64,000 nucleotides of DNA from Thermaurantimonas sp046299575 (GTDB lineage: Bacteria; Bacteroidota; Bacteroidia; Flavobacteriales; Schleiferiaceae): contig NZ_JBKBHX010000006.1 of the NCBI RefSeq assembly GCF_046299575.1, positions 124,001 to 188,000 of the forward strand, written 5' to 3'. Below are positions 52,095 to 60,249 of this stretch, piece after piece; the stretch's first letter is position 1; every line of letters begins with the position of its first letter. Under the pieces are notes generated by a model. That model had not been told where the DNA came from. It saw nothing but the letters and a program-made list of their open reading frames with translations, and did no database searches. The position numbers were made by a program, and so were the translations under genes.

Positions 52095-52601
52095 CTAAAA
52101 ATGAGTTGATAAGCTATATCTTTCATGAGGTCTAAAGTCAGTGGTTTTTTCTAAAACTTTAAAAAGAAGTTCATTAACAGCAATAATAATCCTTGAATAA
52201 ATTTCAAGCCTTTTCCTTTGAAATACCTCTGACATTTCAATTGTGTTTTTTATTCCATGAAATATGTTATTACGAACCATATAAACAAAACGGATAATAT
52301 CGTTTTTAAATTTCCCAATTTTAATTTCAATAGACCTCATTAAGTTTTCAAATTCATTTTTAAAGTTTTCCCTTTCAGATTCTGTAATGCGATTATTAGG
52401 CGTTATTCTTGAAATTGTTTCAATAGTCCTATCAATAGGGTCTTTGCCCTTAATCATTTTCACAAAAAACTCTTTATCACTATTGTCGACCTTTGAAAAG
52501 ATAAAATCAATCATTGCTTTGTACTTTTTAACTTCCAATGGCTCAATTTCCTTTCCATCTTCAATTCTTTTAGGGAATGCGATTAATTTTCTGTTTTTCA
52601 A
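52095..52601 (-). CDS. Small HEPN-motif protein (putative RNase)
   Basis: The 168-aa helical protein has VRNNIFHGIK with R110 and H115, the Rx4H catalytic motif of HEPN ribonucleases, placed near the end of the domain as in ApeA-like HEPN families. HEPN proteins cut RNA in toxin-antitoxin, abortive infection and CRISPR-linked systems. It is the first gene of a two-gene cassette bounded by repeat elements at 51.1 and 52.8 kb. The partner at 51228-52088 has no known domain. Assignment rests on the motif and helical pattern. Confidence 0.55.
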   Translation of the reverse strand: MKNRKLIAFPKRIEDGKEIEPLEVKKYKAMIDFIFSKVDNSDKEFFVKMIKGKDPIDRTIETISRITPNNRITESERENFKNEFENLMRSIEIKIGKFKNDIIRFVYMVRNNIFHGIKNTIEMSEVFQRKRLEIYSRIIIAVNELLFKVLEKTTDFRPHERYSLSTHF

Positions 52602-52826
52602 ACTTACTTCCCAATCAAAATTATAGAATGAATTAAAAGCAAATTAAGAATAAATGAATTTAGAAGGCTCAAATAATTTCCAGGCCCCCGGTTCGTATTC
52701 AACTATATGGTCAAATTTTTTTGTAATGTAGTGCAACCTATTTTGGTCCTCAATTTCTTCTGCAAAATTTTTTTTGATAATTTATTTTCAATTCTTCTTC
52801 CATCTCAATTTTATTTAGAGTTGCTG

Positions 52827-52980
52827 CTAACGTTTTCGGGCTTTGCGTTCGGGCGGGCTTTTTAGCACTACACTTGATACGAAGCACGAAAGTTCAAATG
52901 TAGCACAAAGCTTCAAGTTTACACAGCCTGCCCCGATTTTCATCGGGGTCACCCCGCCTGACGCAAAACCCATGTGCCTA
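52827..52980. repeat. attC-like cassette-boundary element interrupted by an IS (left part)
   Basis: CTAACGTTTTCGGGCTTTGC...GGCGGGCTTTTTAGCACTAC opens the element. GTCACCCCGCCTGACGCAAAACCCATGTG closes this part and is complementary to GGGCTTTGCGTTCGGGCGGG. An inner hairpin CCCCGATttCATCGGGG sits between the arms. The IS copy B starts at once after it, and the missing right end (CGGTTACCGCTGTTACCAGC) is found at 53913-53932. Confidence 0.65.
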
Positions 52981-53912
52981 TTGCACAACTAACTCAAATG
53001 TGTGAAAAAATATTGTAAAAAGCAAGCATACATTTATTAAGCTTGCAGTATGCAAGGCAAAAAAGAACTACAACCCAAGATGCTCTATCAGGTGCATATA
53101 GACAGCCTGGTAGCAGAAGATTATTTTTATCGTCAGCTATCACGCGCCATTGATTTAAACTTTTTGTATAAGGCTACCGAGCCGTATTACGGCAAAGAAG
53201 GCCAGGCCAGTATCGACCCGGTGGTATTTTTCAAGATATGTTTGGTAAGCTAGGAAGGCTTTATATAGAACTAGGAAAAAGACCAATACGGATGCCAGCG
53301 AGGACATCGAGCGATACTACCCTTTAAGAAAATAGCTACCGACAGCAAAGGCTACACCAAAAGGATCTACCGCAGTGATAACAGCAAATGCAAAGATTGC
53401 CCCTTTAGACAAACCTGCATAGGCAAGAGTGATTTTAAGAAGATAGAAGACAGTATAGATAAACCGTATTACGATAGGATGCATGAAAAACTAAGCAAGA
53501 AGAAGGATTATGCCAAAAAACTAAGCCGCATACGTAGTAAGACAGTAGAGCCGGTGTTGGGCACTTTGCTGAACTATTTAAACTTAAGAAGAGTAAACAC
53601 TCGAGGGATGGCGGGAGCTAACAAGCATGTATTGTTAAGTGCAATGAGTTATAACCTGAAAAAATACCTAAAGTTTATCCAACGCAAAGCACAAATAAAA
53701 GTGCAAGCCATGCCCAAACCCGAAATAAGGTGGAATACTGCCGAAAATTTTCTGCAATACCCCAAAATGGCTTCAATACTTTCATTTTAAGCGTAGCAAA
53801 AAAACGAAAGCAAAAAATCAAGAACTAAACCAAGTGCTCTTAAAAGGGCTCTAATGCAGCCATTTTTTTGCTGTAAAACTTATTTTTTGAGTTTAGAAGG
53901 GAGTTGTGCAAC
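52981..53912 (+). mobile_element. Defective IS1182-type element (copy B), 932 bp
   Basis: Terminal inverted repeats TTGCACAACT (52981-52990) and AGTTGTGCAA (53902-53911) bound the element. It holds the N- and C-terminal parts of an IS1182-family transposase with the middle missing. Full-length relatives are about 1.7 kb, so about half is lost. It has inserted into the right arm of a cassette-boundary element. Confidence 0.8.
53050..53790 (+). pseudogene. IS1182 family transposase, internally deleted (copy B)
   Basis: The N-terminal part (53050-53253) reads QGKKELQPKMLYQVHIDSL... to EGQASIDPVVFFKICLVS, the DUF772 region of IS1182 transposases. Coding sequence then jumps to the Cys-rich linker (SDNSKCKDCPFRQTCIGKSD, about 53370-53440) and the C-terminal DDE part (KTVEPVLGTLLNYLNLRRVN, 53479-53790). 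Roughly 250 codons, including catalytic residues, are missing, so it cannot be active. Translated stops lie at the junction. Confidence 0.85.
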
Positions 53913-53952
53913 GGTTACCGCTGTTACCAGCTGGCGTTCTGTCGTCCGTGTC
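53913..53952. repeat. Cassette-end repeat, left end of the metal-handling cassette
   Basis: GGTTACCGCTGTTACCAGCT+GGCGTTCTGTCGTCC matches the ends at 47930 and 61501. Together with 52827-52980 it forms the complete boundary element once the IS is removed. Confidence 0.65.
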
Positions 53953-54078
53953 CTGGAACGCTTTACTGTCAATGATTTTTAAGTCAGTCCTTATTTTTCT
54001 GTCGAGGTTTGCGTGTCGGGTATTTTTTATTTTCAGAAGGGCAGGAGTTTTTTTAATTCAATTTTTTCTTGGGATGGG

Positions 54079-54148
54079 AATAAGCACGCTCTTTTGCAGC
54101 TTTGGTTTTTGTGTCTGGATTGAGCGGCTGCAAAATGTGTGTGCTTAT
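54079..54148. repeat. Hairpin between cassette end and cation-efflux gene stop
   Basis: ATAAGCACGCTCTTTTGCAGC (54080-54100) pairs with GGCTGCAAAATGTGTGTGCT+TAT (54126-54148). The loop includes TTTTTGTGTCTGGATTG, similar to the loop of the hairpin at 48005-48051. It ends about 10 bp before the stop codon of the gene at 54158. Confidence 0.7.
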
Positions 54149-54157
54149 GTGAGTTTG

Positions 54158-54955
54158 CTATTTGGCAAGTTGTAATATTCTGTATGCTCCCCTTGCTACA
54201 ATGATAAATACAATTGCTCCAATGATTAAGTCAGGATAGGATGAATTGAGCCAATTTACCAAAAGTCCTGCCGTGATTACTCCTGTATTGATGATGACAT
54301 CATTTGAAGTAAAAATCATACTTGCCTGCATATGTGCTTCTTTACTTTTGCCTTTTTGCAAGAGATACAAGCAAATTGTATTCGCAACCAAAGCGAAAAT
54401 GGAAACGATAATCATTGTTTGAAAGTCAGGAATTTTTTCTATGCCGATAAATCTTCTTATGACTTCTGTAAACCCGATAAGAGCAAGGACGATTTGAAAA
54501 TACCCTGCAAACTTTGCAATGTTCTTTTTTCTTGCGACCGTTCCGCCAACTGCAAACAAGGCAAGACCGTAAACAATGCCATCTGCCAACATATCCAAAC
54601 TGTCAGCTACCAAGCCCATTGAATTAGCAATGAAACCTGTAATTATTTCAATAATGAAAAATGAAACATTGATAATTAAAACTGTCCAAAGTAATCTACT
54701 TTCTTTGCCATTAGATTCTACATCAAAAGTCATTTCATTTTGTTCTGTTGAAACCAATTTTGTGTTCAGGTTTAAACTTTCCAATAATGCTAAAATTGAT
54801 TCAACTTGTCCGTTATGATATACAGTAAGTTTTCTGTTGGCTATGTCAAACTCCAATGATTTTATGTTGTCCAAACTCTCCAATTTCATTTTTATCAATT
54901 GTTCTTCACTTGAACAATCCATTTTTGATATATGAAAAATGCTTTTTGTTGTCAT
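54158..54955 (-). CDS. Cation diffusion facilitator with N-terminal HMA-like domain
   Basis: The 265-aa protein starts with an HMA-like ferredoxin fold (residues 1-75, HISKMDCSSEEQ with a single Cys). A short CDF-type membrane domain of about five or six helices follows (SMGLVADSLDMLADGIVYG with the D..D metal-site pattern, then TSNDVIINTGVI with the second site, N in place of one Asp). It should export a divalent metal from the cytoplasm. It starts 2 bp after the TonB receptor stop. The usual C-terminal cytoplasmic domain is absent. It is the last gene of the metal-handling cassette. Confidence 0.83.
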   Translation of the reverse strand: MTTKSIFHISKMDCSSEEQLIKMKLESLDNIKSLEFDIANRKLTVYHNGQVESILALLESLNLNTKLVSTEQNEMTFDVESNGKESRLLWTVLIINVSFFIIEIITGFIANSMGLVADSLDMLADGIVYGLALFAVGGTVARKKNIAKFAGYFQIVLALIGFTEVIRRFIGIEKIPDFQTMIIVSIFALVANTICLYLLQKGKSKEAHMQASMIFTSNDVIINTGVITAGLLVNWLNSSYPDLIIGAIVFIIVARGAYRILQLAK

Positions 54956-54957
54956 AA

Positions 54958-57189
54958 CTAAATCCCTTCTAATTTAAACCTAACTCCAACATAAATTTCT
55001 CGTCCCCGTGTCGGACCCCAAACGGAAGATGTGTCAAAGTATGGACTGAACGGGTTTTGCCAACTGATTATCGGTTGTTTTTGGCGGAAGTCAAAAATAT
55101 TTTCGCAACCTGCATATACTTCAAATTTCTTGAAGTTGTAAGTGAACTGTGCATTTACGATTGTGTAAGGTTGAGAAAAGTCAGGTCGTTGAAATTCTAT
55201 TGGGTTTGATTTAGTGTCGGGCAAACGTTGTTCTCCATACCAATGGACATTTAAATCAAAGTGAAATTTGTTTGTCAAGGGTTTATAGCTAAAAGTTGTC
55301 AGCACTTTGTGCATAGGGTTGAACGGTAATAATTGTTTTGTTTCTCCCTTTTGTCGGTAAACATCCAAAAAATTATATCCTGTTTTCAATTCAAACCTTC
55401 TGTAAATTTTAAAATACAATTCTGCCTGAAAACCGTTGCTTAAACTTGTCCCCGTAAAGTTTTTTATAATTGCTTTAGTGGGGTCTGTGTCGTAGTCAGG
55501 AAAGATTTGATTTTGAAAATCTGTTCGGTAGTAATCAGCACTGAAGTAACCTGAAAAGTTGTTGTCTTTCGTCTCAAACTTTTGTGTCAGGTTTATGCCA
55601 AAGTTTACCGCTTTTTCGGGTTGTAATTGCTCGGCAAAAATGATGTCTCTTGAACTAACAAGCAATCCGATATTCTCGCTGAATAAGTTCACCGTTCTCC
55701 AACCCGTTCCGACATTTGCCCGAACAATGGTATTGGGAGCAATGTCGTATTTCAACAAAGTTCTTGGTGTAAACTGAAAACCGAATTGGTTGTGGTGGTC
55801 GCCCCGAACACCAGTAATCCAAGTGAGTTTATTATTTAAAAAACGCATTGTGTTTTCGGCAAAAATTCCGGGAATGTTTTCTAAACGCTGATAATTTCCT
55901 GCATAAGTCCGCTGTAAAAAAGTATCGGTAAATGCAATATCTTCATTCAAGTTCAGATGACGGTAACTTATTCCTGTTTTCAAATCGTGTTTGGAGTAGT
56001 TCAGTTCATACTGAATGTTTCCGTAAAAATTGGTTTGTTGTGCATTGTATTTTACCGTTCCGAAAAATGAATTTTGTTGTTGATGAAAAGCCGAAGCAAA
56101 CATAACGACATTGTGTTTATCATTTATGCGATAACCTGTTTTCGTCCAAATTTCTGGTTGGTTAATATTTACACTCTGCCCGTAAACGCTCGTGCTTCCT
56201 TTGTCGCCTTCAGCATTGAAAAAAGTTTGTCCGCCAATGCGTTGTTCATTGAAAAAACGTAAACCAATTCTGCTGTTCCAACCCCAATCTTTTTCATTTC
56301 CGTATTTCCATTTGTTGGAAATCATATAACGGGTAAGCAAAGGCAAATCAAGAAAATTATCGTTGTCTCGGTCAATTTTATTGGCTGGTTGCACGGTGTG
56401 AAACGCTGTTAAATTGCTCCATTTGCCTTGTTTAAAAGCATAGTTGGCATTGAAGTGCTTCTCCAAGAAATTGTTCATATACGCGTTGAGCAACAAGCGG
56501 TCTGTTTTGTCGGGTTCTTTAGTTTCCACATTGATTTGTCCGCTAATGCTCTCATAACCTTGCAACACGCTGTTTGCTCCTTTTGAAACATAGATATTGT
56601 CAACCAATGTGCCAGGAATACTGCTGATACCATAAGTGTAGGACAAACCTTGTATCATTGGAAAGCCGTCAATCAACACTTGGTTGTAAACGCCCGATAA
56701 ACCTAAAATCCGTAACTCTTTTGAGTTCGTAATTACATTAGTCGTTTGCGGTTGCACGGTGGTTTGTGTTTCAAAGCAACCTGCCAAGTCGCAACAAGCA
56801 GATTTTCTTAATTCTGTTTGCGTAATTTGCTCGGTTTTAATTGGCTTGATGTCTGAAATGATAATTCCGTTCCGTTGCCCTTGAACGACTACTTCATTAA
56901 GTGTTTTTGTTTCTTGCAAACGGAACTCAACAAAGGTTTGATTGGTAATTTCAATCGTGTCAGGCGAATGTCCCACATAACTTGCGATGAGTTTTTTGTC
57001 TGAAATATCTTTTACAGAAATTTCAAATTCTCCTTTGTTGCCTGTGGATACGCCAATAGTTGTACCAAGCCAATAAACGCTTGCACCAATTAGCGATTCT
57101 TTTTTGTCGTTGGTTACTTTTCCTAAAATAGTTTGTGCCGAAAGGCTAAACGGAAAAAGTAAATCAACAATGAATATGTATTTTTTCAT
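54958..57189 (-). CDS. TonB-dependent receptor, metal-linked
   Basis: From the ATG at 57187-57189 (KKYIFIVDLLFPFSLSAQT, a signal peptide) the protein has 743 aa. A carboxypeptidase-regulatory-like domain (about 20-100) and a plug domain (115-235; ELRILGLSGVYNQVLIDGF) lead into a 22-strand barrel that ends in a Phe/Leu-rich last strand. The plug carries an unusual Cys-rich segment, SACCDLAGCFETQ, which suits a metal or metal-complex ligand. It should import its ligand with TonB-ExbBD energy. Context (HMA protein before, CDF transporter after) points to a transition metal such as copper or zinc. Confidence 0.9.
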   Translation of the reverse strand: MKKYIFIVDLLFPFSLSAQTILGKVTNDKKESLIGASVYWLGTTIGVSTGNKGEFEISVKDISDKKLIASYVGHSPDTIEITNQTFVEFRLQETKTLNEVVVQGQRNGIIISDIKPIKTEQITQTELRKSACCDLAGCFETQTTVQPQTTNVITNSKELRILGLSGVYNQVLIDGFPMIQGLSYTYGISSIPGTLVDNIYVSKGANSVLQGYESISGQINVETKEPDKTDRLLLNAYMNNFLEKHFNANYAFKQGKWSNLTAFHTVQPANKIDRDNDNFLDLPLLTRYMISNKWKYGNEKDWGWNSRIGLRFFNEQRIGGQTFFNAEGDKGSTSVYGQSVNINQPEIWTKTGYRINDKHNVVMFASAFHQQQNSFFGTVKYNAQQTNFYGNIQYELNYSKHDLKTGISYRHLNLNEDIAFTDTFLQRTYAGNYQRLENIPGIFAENTMRFLNNKLTWITGVRGDHHNQFGFQFTPRTLLKYDIAPNTIVRANVGTGWRTVNLFSENIGLLVSSRDIIFAEQLQPEKAVNFGINLTQKFETKDNNFSGYFSADYYRTDFQNQIFPDYDTDPTKAIIKNFTGTSLSNGFQAELYFKIYRRFELKTGYNFLDVYRQKGETKQLLPFNPMHKVLTTFSYKPLTNKFHFDLNVHWYGEQRLPDTKSNPIEFQRPDFSQPYTIVNAQFTYNFKKFEVYAGCENIFDFRQKQPIISWQNPFSPYFDTSSVWGPTRGREIYVGVRFKLEGI

Positions 57190-57248
57190 TGTCTTGATTT
57201 TTAAAAGTAGTGCAAGGCATTGAAAAGCACCCTGCACTATAAAATGAT

Positions 57249-57593
57249 TTACTGTTTTATTTTGTATGGTCTTTCGTCAGGGTTTTCGCAACTGCCTGTG
57301 TTTTCAATAGCAGCAAAAATTTCCTTTTCCGTAACCAATGCAGGATTATATTTCAATTCAAAGGTTGTTGTTGTGCCTTGTTTTCCCGCTTTGCAACTGA
57401 TCACGCCTTTCACTTTCTCCACATTGGCGGAAATCATTTTCAAGTCCATTGAACAGGTAATACCCTTAACCTTTATGGTAACTATTTTTAAACTGTCCGT
57501 TGTCTGGTTGTTAGGTGTTGTTTGCGAAAACGCACTGTTTGCTGTGGCTGTCAATACTATGAAAGCCAAAACGAATGATTTTATGAATTTCAT
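57249..57593 (-). CDS. Exported HMA-domain protein
   Basis: The 114-aa protein has a signal peptide (1-23) and a heavy-metal-associated domain (about 38-105; IVTIKVKGITCSMDLKMISANVEKVKGV). The classical CxxC is reduced to a single Cys (TCSMD); a second Cys occurs at ISCKAGK and another near the end (GSCENP). It may bind or deliver a metal in the periplasm to the receptor or the efflux step. It lies 59 bp upstream of the TonB receptor start on the same strand. Confidence 0.85.
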   Translation of the reverse strand: MKFIKSFVLAFIVLTATANSAFSQTTPNNQTTDSLKIVTIKVKGITCSMDLKMISANVEKVKGVISCKAGKQGTTTTFELKYNPALVTEKEIFAAIENTGSCENPDERPYKIKQ

Positions 57594-57666
57594 TTTTTCT
57601 GATTTTGAATTGTTTAACGATAAGAATTACTGCTCCGAGTTTTTCGGTGCAATGTCTAATAGGTTG

Positions 57667-58014
57667 TTAAACAATTTTTGGCGGTTGCCAAACGTCAGAA
57701 GCAAATTGAGAAGTAAAAGCGGATTGATAGGTAAATCCTTTGTCTGAGAAAGCTGTTGGTTTGGGAAGATAGTCAAACGGTAAATTCAAGCAAACTAAAA
57801 CGCAAGAACTACAAACCTGAAAAGGGTTACAGGATTTTCCGTCACAGTCGTTGTCTTTATTTTGTTCTTGTGAGTTGTCATTGTCTGAAATCGGGGTGCA
57901 TTGTCCGCCACAACAATTTTGCACGGTGTCTGTCTGCAATGAAAGCAAATCAATTCCCGGCTTAACAGCAAGGAATAGAATAAAAGTTGCTAATATGAAT
58001 GTCAATAATTTCAT
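57667..58014 (-). CDS. Cys-rich exported protein (DUF6660-like)
   Basis: The 115-aa protein starts with a hydrophobic signal sequence (KLLTFILATFILFLAVKPG). It carries clustered cysteines: NCCGGQCTP, DCDGKSCNPF and CSSCVLVCL, which suggests metal binding. Small proteins of this type are found upstream of metal-linked TonB receptors in Bacteroidota; I recall the name DUF6660 without certainty. It is the first gene of the cassette, followed by the HMA protein gene after 73 bp. Confidence 0.7.
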   Translation of the reverse strand: MKLLTFILATFILFLAVKPGIDLLSLQTDTVQNCCGGQCTPISDNDNSQEQNKDNDCDGKSCNPFQVCSSCVLVCLNLPFDYLPKPTAFSDKGFTYQSAFTSQFASDVWQPPKIV

Positions 58015-58067
58015 TGCTCTGCAAAGATATGATTTGTTTATGAAATCCTAACCTGTGCGTTGGCAAA

Positions 58068-58132
58068 ATTGGCTCTTTGGCTTTTGCCGAAGGGTTGGCT
58101 TTGAGTGTCGGGGCAAAAGCCAATGTGCCAAT
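58068..58132. repeat. Hairpin at the right end of the metal-handling cassette
   Basis: ATTGGCTCTTTGGCTTTTGC+C (58068-58088) pairs with GGCAAAAGCCAATGTGCCAA+T (58112-58132). The loop has GAGTGTCGG. It is followed by AAAAATTGAATTAAAAAA and GAAAATAAAAAATA (58144-58190), the same two motifs that lie, inverted, after the hairpin at 54079. The metal cassette is thus flanked by related modules in opposite orientation. Confidence 0.65.
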
Positions 58133-58328
58133 GTGGGTTGGCTAAAAATTGAATTAAAAAAGTGCGGTGGGGAAAATAAAAAATATAGAAGGGGAGGCAA
58201 TGAGTGTCGGCCTACATGCTGTCCAACTGTATGTTTTAAAAGTCCTGTTCATTCGTCAAGTTTTGTAAAGCGTTTTTGTCAGTCGGTAGGGGCGTTGTCT
58301 GCTTTGTCGGTGTCTTTTTACGCTTGCT

Positions 58329-58456
58329 GGTAACGGTCGAGTGTATGTGCCGTAAGGGTTTGCGGAGCAGTAACCTGTCCACCGACACGAAAGTTTGAGC
58401 GGGCTACAATGCTTGAATACCCACTGAAACCCTTATGGCATATACACTTTGTGCTT
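58329..58456. repeat. attC-like cassette-boundary element interrupted by an IS (58 kb)
   Basis: GGTAACGGTCGAGTGTATGT+GCCGTAAGGGTTT opens the element. GAAACCCTTATGGCATATAC+ACTTTGTGC closes it and is its inverted complement (GTGTATrTGCCrTAAGGGTTT). The loop is about 75 nt. IS copy C starts at 58457, again in the right arm, and CGGTTA follows the IS at 59388. Confidence 0.65.
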
Positions 58457-59387
58457 GTTGCACAACTAACTCAAAACTGTGAAAAAATAATGTAAAAAAC
58501 AAGCATAAAAGCGATAATATTTGATTAAGCTTGCAAAATGCAAGGCAGAAAAGAATTACAACCCAAAATGCTCTATCAGGTGCATATAGACAGCCTGGTA
58601 CCGGAAGATAATTTTTATCGTCAGCTGTCAAGAGCCATTGATTTAAACTTTTTGTATAAAGCTACCGAGCCCTATTACGGCAAAGAAGGCCAGGCCAGTA
58701 TCGACCCGGTGGTATTTTTCAAAATATGTTTGGTAAGCTAGGAAGGCTTTATATAGAACTAGGAAAAAGACCAATACGAATGCCAGCGAGGAAACAGGGC
58801 CATATTACCTTTCAGGAAAATAGCAACAGACAGCAAGGGTTACACCAAAAGGATCTACCGCAGCGATAACAGCAAATGCAAAGATTGCCCCTTAAGACAA
58901 ACCTGCATAGGCAAGAGTGATTTTAAGAAGATAGAAGACAGCATTGATAAACCCTATTACGATAGGATGCATGAAAAACTAAGCAAGAAGAAGGATTATG
59001 CTAAAAAACGAAGCCGCATACGTAGTAAGACAGTAGAGCCGGTGTTGGGCACTTTGCTGAACTATTTAAACTTAAGAAGAGTAAACACTCGAGGGATGGC
59101 GGGAGCTAACAAGCATGTATTGTTGAGTGCAATGAGTTATAATCTGAAAAAATACCTAAAGTTTATCCAACGCAAAGCACTGATAAAAGTGCAAGCTATG
59201 CAACAATATGAGAAAGTATGTAGTAATATAAAAAATTGTATCAAATATTTTTATTTGAATCCCCATATTGTCCAATTAAACGAAGAATAAAAATAATCAA
59301 CAATTCCGAATGTGCATAAAACGCAGCTTTTGCATTCAAAAATATAAAAAAAACTTAGTTTTTTGAATTTAAAAAAAGGTTGTACAT
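58457..59387 (+). mobile_element. Defective IS1182-type element (copy C), 931 bp
   Basis: Left end GTTGCACAACTAACTCAAA and right end AGGTTGTACAT are near-complementary. It shares long near-identical stretches with copy B, including the same internal deletion junction (GTAAGCTAGGAAGGCTTTAT at 58733-58752 and 53246-53265). It differs from copy B after about 59200, where the 3' part is replaced by AT-rich sequence. Confidence 0.78.
58538..59290 (+). pseudogene. IS1182 family transposase, internally deleted (copy C)
   Basis: The same two coding pieces as copy B: an N-terminal 67 codons (58538-58741) and the C-terminal part (58967-59290) ending in a divergent tail (MQQYEKVCSNIKN...). The catalytic middle is absent, and a frameshift replaces the last residues. 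Not functional. Confidence 0.85.
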
Positions 59388-60016
59388 CGGTTATTTATGT
59401 TGGTGGTTATCTTTTCATTCCCTTTAAAGTTTTTCCCATAATTGAACTTTAAGTTTATCCTAACTGCTAAATTCATTAATTCTGGGTACCCTGGGATGAG
59501 CGAGGCTGAAAAATCGATTCTGTCCGATATCATATACTTGTATTCAATTTCACCTCCATACCACAAAAATAAGTGTTGCCATCTATCATTGAAACCACCC
59601 TTAAATCTGTCTCGATTGACATATCCATTAATTTATTGCCAATTTCTTCTTTACACCAAGGTTGGTCCTATTCCTCCAAATAAGCTATGCTTGCCTTTTT
59701 TAAAGATTTTTGCTCTTAATCCAATATGCGAAAAACCACCTAATTTCTCCGCACAGTCAGCGTACAATGCCTGAACTGCTTTTACAGATATTATATCAAT
59801 ATATACAAACTTTTCAATCAGAATCTCTATTCCATAGTTCATTACTAAATATGCGTTATTATCTAATTTATTTGACATCAAGAAAGAATTTTCTTTTTCT
59901 CCTTTTGGATGAATGCTAAGTCCAAAGAATTTCAAACCAATATTATCTTGTACCATTGCTCCTTTACTCAAAATAAAGAAGGAAATTACTATAATAAGTA
60001 TGATAGAATTGTTCAT
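59369..60016 (-). pseudogene. Outer-membrane-type protein with in-frame stops
   Basis: Translation from 60016 gives a signal-sequence-like start (NNSIILIIVISFFILSKGA) and ...GLRAKIFKKGKHSLFGGIGP to a TAA at 59651-59653. A second TAA lies 5 codons later. The same frame then continues (WYGGEIEYKYMISDRIDFSA, NLAVRINLKFNYG) to 59369. The pattern of alternating residues is that of an outer-membrane beta-barrel. Because frame is kept across both stops it is a recently broken gene. Its last codons overlap the right end of IS copy C. Confidence 0.6.
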
Positions 60017-60249
60017 TTATTTTAATTTATATATTCACAAAAATATTTTTTTGCTCGGCTTTCAGGTCAAATTTAGTAACACAAAACTTTGAACTAAGCT
60101 CAAAAATTGATTCGAAAAACTGCACTTGAATTTAAACACTTCACCCTGTACGAAGCCAAATGCATGTTGGCGGTTCTTTTATTTTATTTTTTTACATATT
60201 TCAGTTTTCGCATATTGTATTATTATCACTTTAGATCTGGTTAAGTTTT
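60017..60249. other. Gap with possible decayed cassette-boundary element
   Basis: The stretch at about 60120-60180 (CTGCACTTGAATTTAAACAC...TACGAAGCC...GTTGGCGG) recalls the loop of the boundary elements at 52.8 and 61.4 kb, but the end motifs are missing. Otherwise AT-rich and without genes. Confidence 0.3.

Noticed and set aside
58055..58333. Plus-strand 92-codon ORF
   Set aside because: It lies entirely in the hairpin and boundary-element sequence, with no recognisable domain and Cys/Trp-rich random composition. Treated as a chance frame in repeat DNA.
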